64,000 nucleotides of DNA from Gammaproteobacteria bacterium (GCA_026706385.1 JAPOYV010000114.1:124001-188000), one strand, 5' to 3'. Shown: positions 7,570-17,265, counted from the stretch's first letter. Notes: generated by a model from the sequence alone, not told the origin. A program made the numbers and translations.

Positions 7570-7584
7570 GCCTTGAACCGGGGT

Positions 7585-7610
7585 TACCCCCGCCTGATTG
7601 GGCGGGGGTA
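7585..7610 (+). terminator. GC-rich intergenic hairpin
   Basis: TACCCCCGCC (7585-7594) pairs perfectly with 7601-7610 across a 6-base loop, 15 bases after the TonB-receptor stop. No T-run follows, so it may be a weak terminator, an mRNA-stabilising 3' end or an attenuator before the binding-protein gene. Confidence 0.4.
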
Positions 7611-7652
7611 CCCAGGGCGAGCCCCGCAATCTGCGTTCTTGCGACGCTGCTC

Positions 7653-9437
7653 TTGCTCGGTCCGGCGAGTCACGCCGATCCAGCGCCGCTCGAGTTCCAG
7701 CACGGCGTGTCGATTCTTCACGAATTGAAATATCCCCCCGACTTTCGCCACTTCGCGTTCGTCAACCCCGACGCGCCGAAGGGCGGCACGCTGGTCATGC
7801 CCTCCATGACCGACTTCAACACGCTCTCGCCGCTGTTGACTTTCGAGCGCGCGCCGGGATTGAACTGGGTCTACGAGACCTTGCTACTGCGCGCAGGCGA
7901 TGAGCCTGCGGCGTACTATGGCCGACTGGCCGAGGAGATCGCGCTCGGCGCCGATCGCCGGTCGATTGTCTTTCGCCTGCACCCCGGAGCGCGTTGGCAC
8001 GATGGGCTGCCAATCACATCGAGCGACGTCAAGTTCACCTTCGACGCCATGAAGGCCGACGTCGCCAGTTCGACCATTCGTATGGCCTCGCCGTGGTTCG
8101 AGTCGGTCGACATCGTCAACGACCGGGAGTTCGTGATTCGAATGATCGCGGATCCCAGCCTGAGCCTCACACCGCTCGCCGACTACATTCCCATAATGCC
8201 CGCGCACTACTGGGCGGACAAGGATCCCACCATCGCGACCCTCACGCCACCCCTCGGCAGCGGTCCGTACCGGATCACGGCGGTCGAGAAAGGGCGTTTC
8301 GTTCGCTACGAACGCGTAGCTGACTATTGGGGCCGCGACCTTGCCGTCAATGCCGGCAGGTTCAACTTCGAAACGATTGTCTACGACGTCTACCGGGACG
8401 CGACGGTGGCGCGTGAAGCACTGCGCAAGGGGCTGCTCGACGTGTGGTTGCAGTGGGGGAACGAGACCTTGGCCTTCGACATCCCGGCTCGTGACAAGGG
8501 TTGGTTGGTGCAGGGTAAGCGGCGTTACCGGGTCACGATCGGCGCGCGTTTCTGGCTGATCCTGAACAACCGCCGCCATCCCTTTGACGATGCCAAGGTC
8601 CGGGAAGCCCTGAGCTTGGCGTTTGATTTCGAGTGGCAGAATCGTGCGCTATTCGCCGGTCGACTGACCCGCGCCGACAGTTATTTTCAGAACTCGGTGT
8701 TTGCCGCCACGGGCTTGCCGAGCGAGTCGGAGCTCAAGCTCCTCGAGCCCTTTCGCGATCTGATACCCGCGCGAGTGTTCACCGAGGCCTTTCGATTTCC
8801 GCGCACCTCCGGCACCGGTGGCAATCGAGCGGGCCTGTCTCGGGCGCGTGCGCTCCTGGCAGAGGCTGGATGGCAGATGCGCGACGGCGTCCTTGTCAGC
8901 TCGGCGGGCGAGCCCCTGGAGATCGAGTTCCTGTCGAGCACGTTGGCGGATCAACGCAGGCTATTGCCGTACGTCGACGCATTGACCGTGCTCGGCATCG
9001 AGAGTCGGATCAGAGTGGTCGACCGCGTTCAGTACATCAGTCGACTGAGAGACCGCGACTACGATGCCATCATCAGGATCGGCGACTTCGGGTTGCCGCC
9101 GTGGGAGCTGCATCTGTCGTTTCATTCCGGAGCGGTCGATGCGCCGCTTTCGTTCAACCATGCGGGGATCAGTCATCCGGCAGTCGACGCGCTGGTCGAT
9201 GCGGCAAAGGCGGCACCAACACTGGATTCGATGGTCGCCGCGTGTCGGGCCCTCGACCGCGTATTGCTTTGGAGTTTCTATCAGATTCCGTTGGACGCCG
9301 TGGACGACCAGCGCCTCGTCTATTGGGACAAGTTCGGCCGGCCAGAGCGGGAAGCCGAAGCGACATACATGTCGCCCTTTCCAGATGGCTGGTGGTACGA
9401 CGAAGCCAAAGCGGCTCGCATAGATATGGCTCGTTGA
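7653..9437 (+). CDS. ABC transporter extracellular solute-binding protein, family 5 (YejA-like)
   Basis: The 594-residue frame has the lobe organisation of peptide/nickel-type binding proteins. It includes P-K-G-G-T-L near the start, the family signature region around R-W-H-D-G-L-P-I-T-S-S-D-V-K-F-T-F-D, and the F-D-W/F-E-W-type hinge segment typical of the YejA microcin C/oligopeptide branch. It would bind peptides or similar solutes in the periplasm for an ABC importer, but no permease or ATPase gene adjoins it. The only conventional start is TTG at 7653. The frame stays open upstream and encodes a hydrophobic, signal-like L-A-T-L-L-L-L-G-P-A-S-H-A, so the true start is probably earlier, at a non-standard codon, or an indel hides it. 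Confidence 0.85.
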   Translation: MLGPASHADPAPLEFQHGVSILHELKYPPDFRHFAFVNPDAPKGGTLVMPSMTDFNTLSPLLTFERAPGLNWVYETLLLRAGDEPAAYYGRLAEEIALGADRRSIVFRLHPGARWHDGLPITSSDVKFTFDAMKADVASSTIRMASPWFESVDIVNDREFVIRMIADPSLSLTPLADYIPIMPAHYWADKDPTIATLTPPLGSGPYRITAVEKGRFVRYERVADYWGRDLAVNAGRFNFETIVYDVYRDATVAREALRKGLLDVWLQWGNETLAFDIPARDKGWLVQGKRRYRVTIGARFWLILNNRRHPFDDAKVREALSLAFDFEWQNRALFAGRLTRADSYFQNSVFAATGLPSESELKLLEPFRDLIPARVFTEAFRFPRTSGTGGNRAGLSRARALLAEAGWQMRDGVLVSSAGEPLEIEFLSSTLADQRRLLPYVDALTVLGIESRIRVVDRVQYISRLRDRDYDAIIRIGDFGLPPWELHLSFHSGAVDAPLSFNHAGISHPAVDALVDAAKAAPTLDSMVAACRALDRVLLWSFYQIPLDAVDDQRLVYWDKFGRPEREAEATYMSPFPDGWWYDEAKAARIDMAR

Positions 9438-9450
9438 ACGCATGAGGGCA

Positions 9451-9480
9451 TTGCATCCGTAGATGCACATGCTGTATATA
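9451..9480 (+). promoter_or_regulatory. Probable promoter with overlapping hairpins before the nuclease-helicase operon
   Basis: TTGCAT (9451-9456) and TATATA (9475-9480) are 18 bases apart. Two inverted repeats overlap the same DNA: TGCATC/GATGCA (9452-9467) and GCACATG/CATGTGC (9465-9491). The second covers the GTG start at 9488. Transcription from this promoter would begin near 9487, making the first codon essentially leaderless or leaving the in-frame TTG at 9512 as start. Functional inference only. Confidence 0.4.
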
Positions 9481-9487
9481 CATCCAT

Positions 9488-11170
9488 GTGCGAATAGGCT
9501 CCCCAGAAGAGTTGCCAAGCGAAGATCATCATACGCCGATCGCCCATCTTGAGCCCGGCAAGGCGCCGCCCGAGCACTACTATGCGGAGAATCTGCTCAC
9601 TGTGGTGCGCACCGTGTTGCAGCGCTACGGCGACCTGCTGGACTCCGCCGAACGCTGCTTTGGCGCGACGATCCTGGCGTTGCCTGCTCCGGCGCAGCGC
9701 CTGTACGCCCGGCTAATCGGGCGCCGCGGCCCGCTGATCCGCGAGGATCGGCTGATCTACGCCGAGGTCGGCGATCTCCAAGCCGCCTTGCGCTGCCTGG
9801 CTGACGCGGGATTGGTCGAGTGCTGTCCCGAGGCGCCGGCGACCGTCTTGTGCGGACTGATGAGGCGCCCCGAACTGGAGTTGCTGTTCGCCCCCGAACT
9901 CGCGCACGCGCCGCGTGGTGGCGGCAAGGCCGAACGCGTGGCGTGGTTGGCGGCGCGGACTCCGGTCGCTTTTCTGCGCTGGCGGTTGCGGCGGGCGTTC
10001 ACCTGGCTCGCCGTGGCGTCGTTGGAACACTTGGACCTGTACCGGCTGCTCTTCTTCGGTGACCGCCGACAGGATCTGACCACGTTCGTGATGCGGGACC
10101 TCGGCGTCCACCGCTATGAGCCGATCGAACTCTGCCGCGAGACCCGGCTGTTTACCGACCGATCCAGCCTGACTCGATACCTGGATCTGACCGCCATGCA
10201 CGACGAAGTCGCGGCGCTTGGCAAGCGTCCCGACATCGATACCTGCACTGAGCACGTGCGGGATCTCGTCGCACGCCTCGGCGATCCGATCGGCAATCGA
10301 ACCCTGGAGCGCCGCCGCAGCCGTGTCCTGAATCAGCTCGGGCGCAACCTGGAACGCGTCGGTGCCGATGAGTGGGCGTTGCGCTGCTTCGGGCTCTCGA
10401 CGCTGGCGCCGGCACGCGAGCGGCGCATGCGCATCCTGCACCGGCGCGGCGATCGCGGGGGTGTCGAGCGATTGCGCCGCGAGGTGCTCTCCGATCCCGA
10501 GACGACCCTGGAGGCTGACTTCGCCGCCCGGTTTGGTCATCGAGGCCGGCGCCCGGCGGTGCCCACGACCGAGGTCGAACTCGATACGGTTCCCGCCATG
10601 CCGATCGAGCAGTACGCGGCCAGCCTGTGTACCGCCTCCGGCGGCACCGCCTGGCACCTTGAAAACGACCTGCCGATGGCAATGTTCGCCTTGGCGTACT
10701 GGTCCTGGATGTTCGCACCTGTCGAGGGCGCGTTCCTGCACCCGTTCCAGGTCGGCCCGCAGGACCTCTTCTGGCCCGATTTCTTTGCCGCGCGGACGAG
10801 CATGTGCCGGGATCCGCTTACCCGGCCAATCAAGGCGAAGCTGAGGCGCGCGGCCCGCGCCAAGGTCGGAACGGCAAACCGGTTGTTCAGTTGGCACCGC
10901 TGTCCACTCGACGTCGTCGAAACAGTCCTCGACGCCATGCCCGAAGCGGACTTGCGCACCTTGCTTGCGATCGTCCGCGACGACCTCGCCGGCAAGCGCA
11001 GCGGCTTCCCGGACCTCACCGTCGTCTACGGGCCCGGCCGCTACGAGTTCGTCGAGGTCAAGGGGCCGACCGATCAACTGCAGGCGCATCAGCACCTATG
11101 GATCCAGGCACTCCGCGCGGGCGGTCTGCCCGTGCGCGTCATGCGCTTCCGGCTCAAGCACGCGCCGTGA
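9488..11170 (+). CDS. VRR-NUC domain nuclease (FAN1-like)
   Basis: This protein of about 560 residues has a C-terminal VRR-NUC PD-(D/E)XK nuclease domain: F-P-D at 507-509, E-V-K at 523-525, then Q-L-x-A-H-Q with H-L-W. The long helical N-terminal part resembles FAN1 homologues, which cut branched DNA and help unhook interstrand crosslinks. Its stop overlaps the start of the next gene (GTGA), a nuclease-helicase fusion, so the two are probably translationally coupled and act together on DNA. The start is uncertain: GTG at 9488 overlaps hairpins, and TTG at 9512 is in frame. No signal or membrane segments. Confidence 0.85.
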   Translation: MRIGSPEELPSEDHHTPIAHLEPGKAPPEHYYAENLLTVVRTVLQRYGDLLDSAERCFGATILALPAPAQRLYARLIGRRGPLIREDRLIYAEVGDLQAALRCLADAGLVECCPEAPATVLCGLMRRPELELLFAPELAHAPRGGGKAERVAWLAARTPVAFLRWRLRRAFTWLAVASLEHLDLYRLLFFGDRRQDLTTFVMRDLGVHRYEPIELCRETRLFTDRSSLTRYLDLTAMHDEVAALGKRPDIDTCTEHVRDLVARLGDPIGNRTLERRRSRVLNQLGRNLERVGADEWALRCFGLSTLAPARERRMRILHRRGDRGGVERLRREVLSDPETTLEADFAARFGHRGRRPAVPTTEVELDTVPAMPIEQYAASLCTASGGTAWHLENDLPMAMFALAYWSWMFAPVEGAFLHPFQVGPQDLFWPDFFAARTSMCRDPLTRPIKAKLRRAARAKVGTANRLFSWHRCPLDVVETVLDAMPEADLRTLLAIVRDDLAGKRSGFPDLTVVYGPGRYEFVEVKGPTDQLQAHQHLWIQALRAGGLPVRVMRFRLKHAP

Positions 11171-13509
11171 CGATCCTATCGAGCGATGGCGTTTCGGAGC
11201 CGACGGACCCGATCCGCCTCGGTGTCAAGGAGTTGGCGCAGTTCGTTCACCGGCACGGCGACATCCACTATCGCTACGAATACTCGGCGCTGGCACAGGA
11301 GGGGATCGCGCGCCAGCGGGACTACCAGCGCGACAGGGCACCGAGCTACCAGTCCGAGGTGAGCGTCAAGGCATCGTTCGGCGCGCTCATCGTCAGCGGC
11401 CGCATCGATGGCTGGGATCCGGCGGCGGCCCTGGTCGAGGAGATCAAGACCACGCGGGCGGACGCCCGCGAACTGCACGCGCGGATCGGCTCGGTCAACG
11501 CGGCGCAACTCAAGCTCTACGGCGCCATGCTCGTACTCGCGGATCCGACGCTCGGCCCGTTGCGGCTGCGCCTGGTCTACCTGCACCCGGACAAGCCGAC
11601 CGAGACCGTTTTCGAGGAGTGTCTCTCCCGCCGCGAACTTCTCGGCTTCTTCGAGACGACCTGCGCAACCTACGCGCGATGGATCGCCTCAACGGACGCT
11701 CGGCTTGGCCGCCGCAATGAACGGTTGCGGGCCGCGTCCTTCCCCCATGACGAGTTCCGCGACGGTCAACGCCGTTTGGCGAAGGCGCTGTTCCGCGGCT
11801 TCCGCGATGCCGCCGACTGGCTGGTCGAAGCGCCGACCGGGTCCGGCAAGACCATCGCCAGCGTTTTCCCCGCGTGCAAGGCGATGGGCGAAGGGCATCT
11901 GGACCGGGTGGTGTTCCTGACATCGCGAACTACCGGACAGCGGGCCGCGGAAGCCGCCTTCCGGGATGCTGCGGGGGATGCCGCCGTCGCCGTTACGATC
12001 ACGGCCAAGGACCGAATCTGTTTCAACCCCGGCATGCCCTGCGATCCGGAGCGTTGCGAGTTCGCATCGGGCTACTACGACCGCATGCCGGCGGCCCGGG
12101 AGGCCTTGCTCGGCGGGGGTGTGGCGGATCGGTCCGTCGTGGAGCGCGTGGCCCGCGAGCATCGCGTATGTCCATTCGAGCTTTCGCTGGATGCCGCCGC
12201 CTGGGCCGACGCGGTCATTGGCGACTACAACTACGTATTCGATCCGGTCATCCGGTTCAAGCGGCTGGACAACGAGCGCTTCCGCCGGATCGGACTGGTC
12301 GTGGACGAAGCGCACCAACTCGGCGATCGGGTCCGCGACATGCTCGGCATGCGCCTCAGCCGATTCGTTGTGAAGGCGGCCATCGCGGAACCCGGCTTGG
12401 CACCAGGCCTCGCCAAGGGCCTGCGCTCCGTGGATCGGGCGCTCGCCAAGCTCGACAAGACCAGCAGGGAGGCGGCGGAAGGTCGCGACGGCGAGCGCGA
12501 AGTGACCTGGCCCGAGGGTCTCGTCCGGGCCATCGACCGCTTCTTGGTAGCGTTTGCCGAGACGCCCGTCGAGGCCGACGACTTGCCGGCCGTGAGTGAA
12601 GCCCACTTCGATCTCCTGCGGTTCCGCCGTGCTTGCGAATGGGCGGAGGAAGGCACGTTCCACTGCCTCGGGCACCACTCCGGGCGGAGGTTCCAAGTCG
12701 AGATCGCCTGCACGGTGCCGGGCCGCTACATCCAGGAGATCCTGGCGCCATTCCATGGCAGCGCGCGCCTATCGGGCACGCTCACGCCGGCTGGCGTCTT
12801 CCAGCGCATCCACGGCTTCGCCCAGGAGTCGGATTCGCTGTCAACGAACGGCCTTGCGTTTTCGGAGCAGCTCGACGTGCTGCTCGTCCCGGACCTGAGC
12901 ACGTTCTATCGCGATCGGCAACGCACAATGCCGGACCTCGTTCGGCTGATCGACGGCGTCCGCGGAACGACGCCCGGCAACATCCTGGTGGCCTTCCCGT
13001 CCTTCGCGTACGCGCGTGCCGCCGCCGCAGTGTTCGACCATCCGGCCTTGCGTTGCCAGGAGCCGGACATGACGCTCGCCGACCGGGAGGACTTCATCGC
13101 CTGGGTCAACACCGACGGCGGGCCGGACGGCGGTCGGGTGGCCTTCGTGGTCATGGGCGGTGTCTTCGCCGAGTCGGTCGACTACGACAGCAGCGCCGTC
13201 CGCGGCATCGTGGTCGTGGGCGTGGGCCTGCCGCCGCGCTCGCTCCGTCGCGATTTCATCGCGGTCGACAGCGTTGCCAACGACATCGCCGAGGACGGCT
13301 TCGAGATCGCCTATCGGCAGCCGGCCATGACCCGGGTCGTGCAGGCCGTCGGCCGGGTCGCGCGCGGCGACCATCGCGGCATCGCCGTCCTCGTCGACCC
13401 GCGTTTCCGCGATCCGGCCTACCAGGCGTTCATGCCGAACTGGTGGAAACCGCGTTGCCTACCGGCCCGCGCTGCAGCGGGGGAAGTGGCCGACTTCTGG
13501 GGCGGCTGA
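11167..13509 (+). CDS. RecB-like nuclease fused to DinG/XPD-family helicase
   Basis: The 780-residue product starts at the GTG overlapping the upstream stop. Residues about 60-150 form a RecB/Cas4-type PD-(D/E)XK domain (Asp81 in G-R-I-D-G, E92-I-K94, then Q-L-K-L-Y-G). The rest is a superfamily 2 XPD/DinG helicase with Walker A A-P-T-G-S-G-K-T at 222-229, four Cys (285, 292, 297, 335) placed as an iron-sulfur cluster domain, DEAH at 380-383 and a C-terminal Q-A-V-G-R-V-A-R-G motif. It should unwind DNA 5'-3' and may nick it. Pairing with the FAN1-like nuclease suggests a repair module for crosslinks or blocked forks. Confidence 0.88.
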   Translation: MTILSSDGVSEPTDPIRLGVKELAQFVHRHGDIHYRYEYSALAQEGIARQRDYQRDRAPSYQSEVSVKASFGALIVSGRIDGWDPAAALVEEIKTTRADARELHARIGSVNAAQLKLYGAMLVLADPTLGPLRLRLVYLHPDKPTETVFEECLSRRELLGFFETTCATYARWIASTDARLGRRNERLRAASFPHDEFRDGQRRLAKALFRGFRDAADWLVEAPTGSGKTIASVFPACKAMGEGHLDRVVFLTSRTTGQRAAEAAFRDAAGDAAVAVTITAKDRICFNPGMPCDPERCEFASGYYDRMPAAREALLGGGVADRSVVERVAREHRVCPFELSLDAAAWADAVIGDYNYVFDPVIRFKRLDNERFRRIGLVVDEAHQLGDRVRDMLGMRLSRFVVKAAIAEPGLAPGLAKGLRSVDRALAKLDKTSREAAEGRDGEREVTWPEGLVRAIDRFLVAFAETPVEADDLPAVSEAHFDLLRFRRACEWAEEGTFHCLGHHSGRRFQVEIACTVPGRYIQEILAPFHGSARLSGTLTPAGVFQRIHGFAQESDSLSTNGLAFSEQLDVLLVPDLSTFYRDRQRTMPDLVRLIDGVRGTTPGNILVAFPSFAYARAAAAVFDHPALRCQEPDMTLADREDFIAWVNTDGGPDGGRVAFVVMGGVFAESVDYDSSAVRGIVVVGVGLPPRSLRRDFIAVDSVANDIAEDGFEIAYRQPAMTRVVQAVGRVARGDHRGIAVLVDPRFRDPAYQAFMPNWWKPRCLPARAAAGEVADFWGG

Positions 13510-13519
13510 TCGTGCGCCC

Positions 13520-13537
13520 CGTCGCCGTCAGGCGACG
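13520..13537. terminator. Hairpin between convergent genes
   Basis: CGTCGCC (13520-13526) and GGCGACG (13531-13537) form a perfect 7-bp stem with a 4-base loop in the 29-base gap between two converging genes. There is no T-run. It could serve as a shared transcript end in both directions. Confidence 0.35.
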
Positions 13538-13538
13538 C

Positions 13539-14798
13539 TTACGCCCAGACCAATGGTTCCGTGCTGTGTCCGAACGTCTCCGTGGGAACGCCGAAGGCGC
13601 GCAGCAAGGTCACGAACAGGTTCGACAGGGGAGCGTCCTCATCGCCTTCGTGGACGACATGGCGTCCATGGGCGAACGGCCCGCCGGCGACGAGGATCGG
13701 CAGGTGCTTGGCGCTGTGCGAGTTGGCGTTGCCGAGGTTGCTGCCGAATAGCACCGTGGTCGAGTCGAGCAGGCTCGGGCCGCCGTCGGGACGTTCGTCG
13801 AGTCGGTCGAGCAGGGCGCCGAACCGTTTGACGATCTCTGTCTCGACCAGCTTGAGTTGGGCGATCTTCGCCTCGTCCTGGCCGTGATGGGATAGGCCAT
13901 GGTGTTCGCCGTTCACGCCGTCGACCTTGGGCACCGCGCCATGGTCCTGGATCATGAGGCTTATGACGCGCGACGAGTCCGTGGCGAGGATCAGAGGGAC
14001 CAGGTCGAGCATGCGTTCCACCCGACCGATGAGGTCCGCGGGATCGTCCACATCCTGGGGCGGACTGGCCTCCACGATCGGTTTGGGGCGGTCGAGCCAG
14101 GCTTGCACTTCGACGAGTTCGCGCTCAGCCGTGCGTACGGCCTCGAAGTAGGCATCGAGCTTGCGTGCATCGCCCGCATTGGCGTGGACGCGCAGCGCCT
14201 GGGCGTCCAAGCGCAGGCGGTCGAGGATGCTTCCGCCATCGGCGAGCCGCTGCTTCTCGCGAGCCACCGTGGCCGCATCGCCTTGCAGGAAGAGCTTGCC
14301 GAACAAAGTGGCGGGGCTGATTTCGGCCGGCACCATGACACCGCCGGTGGTGTAGGACTGGCTCTGCGGGCTCACCGTGCCCATGACGATGGACGGGTGG
14401 CGCGTGACGTAGCCCACGTGGTTTGCGGCCGCCTGGTCGAGCGAGATGGTGTTCTGGAAGCCATCGAGGCCAGGGTGCTCGGCCGATGTCAGCCAGGTGA
14501 TCTCCGAGTTGTGCGCCTGCCGGCCCGTCTGGTTGGCGTGCGCGAAGCCGGAGAACACCGTATAGCGGCTGCGGTGGCGGTCGATCAGGGCGAGATAGTC
14601 GCTGGCCTCGTAGTCCGCCCCGGCTGTCTGCGGAAACCACGAGTCGGCATAGAGACCGAGCGTGGCGCAGATGTTGACCATGCGCGTGGGCGGGGGCCGG
14701 GGCGCGGCGTTTGCGACGGACAAGCTCGGCAGCCACGGCAGCGCGACGGCCACGCCGCTCGCTTTGAGAAACGTCCTTCGGTCGACTCTGCGGGGCAT
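13539..14798 (-). CDS. DUF1552 protein with Tat-type signal
   Basis: This 419-residue protein belongs to the DUF1552 family (related to DUF1501, alkaline-phosphatase-like fold). The start at 14798 has an AGGAGG ribosome site ten bases away and opens a twin-arginine signal (R-R-T-F-L-K at residues 7-12), so it is exported folded. The end of the protein has V-L-F-G-S-N-L-G-N-A-N-S-H and a G-G-P-F-A-H-G-R stretch typical of the family. It follows the DUF1592-type cytochrome-like gene by four bases on the same strand; the pair recurs in planctomycetes and some proteobacteria. Biochemical role is unknown. Confidence 0.85.
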   Translation of the reverse strand: MPRRVDRRTFLKASGVAVALPWLPSLSVANAAPRPPPTRMVNICATLGLYADSWFPQTAGADYEASDYLALIDRHRSRYTVFSGFAHANQTGRQAHNSEITWLTSAEHPGLDGFQNTISLDQAAANHVGYVTRHPSIVMGTVSPQSQSYTTGGVMVPAEISPATLFGKLFLQGDAATVAREKQRLADGGSILDRLRLDAQALRVHANAGDARKLDAYFEAVRTAERELVEVQAWLDRPKPIVEASPPQDVDDPADLIGRVERMLDLVPLILATDSSRVISLMIQDHGAVPKVDGVNGEHHGLSHHGQDEAKIAQLKLVETEIVKRFGALLDRLDERPDGGPSLLDSTTVLFGSNLGNANSHSAKHLPILVAGGPFAHGRHVVHEGDEDAPLSNLFVTLLRAFGVPTETFGHSTEPLVWA

Positions 14799-14802
14799 CG
14801 GT

Positions 14803-17265
14803 CTAAAGCCTCCTGAAGAGGTCACTCTTCGCGACCTCGTGGATCACCGTTCTGAGCGGATAGTCGTCGGTTGCCACCGCGGCGACGATGGCATCGCGCT
14901 CCCTGCGGTCGGCGAAGCCCACTTCCGCACCCGTCGCCAGCACCAGGAGTTCGGAGACGACATGGCGGGCGACCAGATCGAGCTTCTGACCTAGGAGCAA
15001 GCGCTGATATTCGGCGAAACCGGAGAACGCGACGCCTTCGGGCGTGATTCCGCTTGGATCCACCGGCAGTCCCTCCTTGTAGGGGCCGGGGTAGCGATCG
15101 CCATTGACCTCGACCTCGTCGCCCGAAGCCCGGTAGGTGGTGCGGAACCCGCCGATGGGATCGAAGGATTCGAGCGCGAGGCCCGGCGGATCGATCACCG
15201 TGTGGCAGGTCGCGCACATCGGGTTCTCGCGGTGCGCCTGAAGCTGTTCCCGGATGGTCGTCGCGCCGCGGGTGTCCGGTTCGAGGCCGGCGACGTTCGG
15301 CGGTGGCGGCGGGGCAGGCTGGCCGAGCAGATTGGCGAGCACGAAATTGCCGCGCGGCACAGGCGAGGACGTCGTCCCGTTGGCGGTGAGCTTGTGGATC
15401 GCCGCTTGCGCCAGTAGCCCGCCGCGCACGCTCTCCGCGGGCAGGTCGACGCGCCGCATGTGCTGGCCGGCGATGTCGTCGATCCCGTAGTGCTCGGCGA
15501 GGCGCCGGTTCACAAAAGTGAATTCCGCGTCGACAAGATGGCCGACGCTGCGGTTGTCGTCGATCAGTTCGCCGAAGAAGAGCTCCGTTTCCGCAGCCAT
15601 CGCCTGACCCAAGCGCTCGTCGTACTCGGGATAGAGCCCGGCATCCGGCGTTGTGGCATAGAGCTCGTAAAGACGGAACGCTTGACCCGCGAAGTCCTTG
15701 ACGAAGCGTTCGCTGCGCGGGTCGTCCAGCAGGCGTTCGACTTCCGCTGCCAGGGTCGCGTCGTCGGACAGCCTGCCTTGCTCGGCAAGCGCCAGCAACC
15801 GCGCATCCGGCGGGCTGCGCCACAGGAAGTAGGCCAACCGTGTGGCGAGTCCGTAGTCGTCGAGAAGCGCTTCGTCTTCCGTGCCGGGCGTGGCGCCGTG
15901 GAACAGGAAGGGCGGGGCGCTGAGTATGGCGCGTAGCGGCACGCGCAAGGCATCGATGAAGTCCCGACCTTCGGCGAGCAACGGCTCGGCGAGCCGCGCG
16001 TACGCTTCGGCTTCGCCAGGCGCCAACGGGCGCCGGAACGCCTTGGGCGCGAAGTCGGTGACCACTTCGAGGACGTGCGCATAGGGGTCGTTGTCGATCT
16101 GGACCTTGCCGTCCGCCACCTCGAGGTCGCCAAGCAGTGCGCGCGTACCCTGCGGTGGCCACGCATCAAAGAGCGGCCCCTCCACGGCGAGCCACTTGAT
16201 GGCGATGCCCTCGCCCTTGTAGTCGCGTACGTTCTTGTCCGGCGCGTAGTAGTTGACGTAGTCGCCGGGAGGCTTCTTCAGATCGGCCACCGAGGGGCTG
16301 ATGACCTGGCCTGGCTTGAGGAACGTCGTGACCTCCACCGTCCGACTCTCGTCGCCGACGAGGTCGAAAGAACCGATCAGGTCGGTGAGCGCCGCGGCCG
16401 CCGCAACGCCCTCGTTGCCTTTGAACAGCGTCAACGTGACCGGCGAGGTCGCCTGGTAGGGATAGGCTTCGACGGACACCCGGTAGCGGCCCGGCCGGGG
16501 CACCGCGTAGCCTTCCGTGTCCGTGTGGAACATGTATGTGGATGCACCATCGAAGAAGGTGGCTACGGCGTCGTCCACCAGCTTGGTGATGCCCCCGCCG
16601 AGAATCTCGGCGTCGTGCATGAATCCGAGATAGCCGGACTTCGCGTACTCGACCCGGAACGTCTCCGTTTTCGGCCGTTCACCGATGTCCAGCGCGACAT
16701 CGAGGGCCGCATCCGCAGCGTCGAGATAGCCACGCACGTGCAGCGCGGAAATGCCCTGCTTCGCGGCGACCGTATCGAAGCCACCGGTATCCGCTTCGGC
16801 TGGGAGCGCCTCGGCAATCGCGCCGGCGATCTCGGGATCGATCTTCAACAGATCGCTGATGGTGTACTGGTATTCGAGGCGTGTCAGGCGGCGCAGCGGC
16901 GTGCGTTGGGGCCCGCGCGCTTCCAGGTTGGCCTGGGTCAATGCGCGGTCCAGGGCCCGGAGTGCGGGATCGGCCACCGCCGCCTCCGGCGTCGGCATCG
17001 GCGGTGGCGGCATCTCGCCGCGCTGCACGCGGTCGAAGACGCGCTCCCACGTCCGGAACGTCGCGCCGTCGGAGAGATCGAAACCCGTGGTCGTCAGATC
17101 GAGGGAACTGAGGATTAGGTTGCTGTGGCAAGCGAGGCACGACGACTCCAGGAGCGGTCGCACGTCGGATTCGAAGGCTTGCACGGAGGCGCAAGCGCCG
17201 CCTGCCACAACCGCCAAGGCTGCGCGGGACGCGTGCCAACGGCGCCGTTGAACGATGATCGGCAC
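14803..17265 (-). CDS. DUF1592/DUF1588-type cytochrome-like protein
   Basis: This 820-residue exported protein has the planctomycete-type domain train DUF1587-DUF1595-DUF1592-DUF1588-DUF1585. Two haem-binding motifs are visible: C-L-A-C-H (Cys43-His47), just after the signal peptide, and C-A-T-C-H (Cys684-His688) near the end, which is followed by the family's I-D-P-P-G-L-A-L-E-x-F-D. A carbohydrate-binding-like domain may lie around residues 190-330. It probably works in the periplasm with its DUF1552 partner, four bases downstream. The substrate is unknown; planctomycete relatives are linked to polymer degradation only by context. Confidence 0.87.
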   Translation of the reverse strand: MPIIVQRRRWHASRAALAVVAGGACASVQAFESDVRPLLESSCLACHSNLILSSLDLTTTGFDLSDGATFRTWERVFDRVQRGEMPPPPMPTPEAAVADPALRALDRALTQANLEARGPQRTPLRRLTRLEYQYTISDLLKIDPEIAGAIAEALPAEADTGGFDTVAAKQGISALHVRGYLDAADAALDVALDIGERPKTETFRVEYAKSGYLGFMHDAEILGGGITKLVDDAVATFFDGASTYMFHTDTEGYAVPRPGRYRVSVEAYPYQATSPVTLTLFKGNEGVAAAAALTDLIGSFDLVGDESRTVEVTTFLKPGQVISPSVADLKKPPGDYVNYYAPDKNVRDYKGEGIAIKWLAVEGPLFDAWPPQGTRALLGDLEVADGKVQIDNDPYAHVLEVVTDFAPKAFRRPLAPGEAEAYARLAEPLLAEGRDFIDALRVPLRAILSAPPFLFHGATPGTEDEALLDDYGLATRLAYFLWRSPPDARLLALAEQGRLSDDATLAAEVERLLDDPRSERFVKDFAGQAFRLYELYATTPDAGLYPEYDERLGQAMAAETELFFGELIDDNRSVGHLVDAEFTFVNRRLAEHYGIDDIAGQHMRRVDLPAESVRGGLLAQAAIHKLTANGTTSSPVPRGNFVLANLLGQPAPPPPPNVAGLEPDTRGATTIREQLQAHRENPMCATCHTVIDPPGLALESFDPIGGFRTTYRASGDEVEVNGDRYPGPYKEGLPVDPSGITPEGVAFSGFAEYQRLLLGQKLDLVARHVVSELLVLATGAEVGFADRRERDAIVAAVATDDYPLRTVIHEVAKSDLFRRL

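Noticed and set aside
9713-11095. 460-codon minus-strand ORF
   Set aside because: Antisense of the VRR-NUC nuclease; composition is shadow-like.
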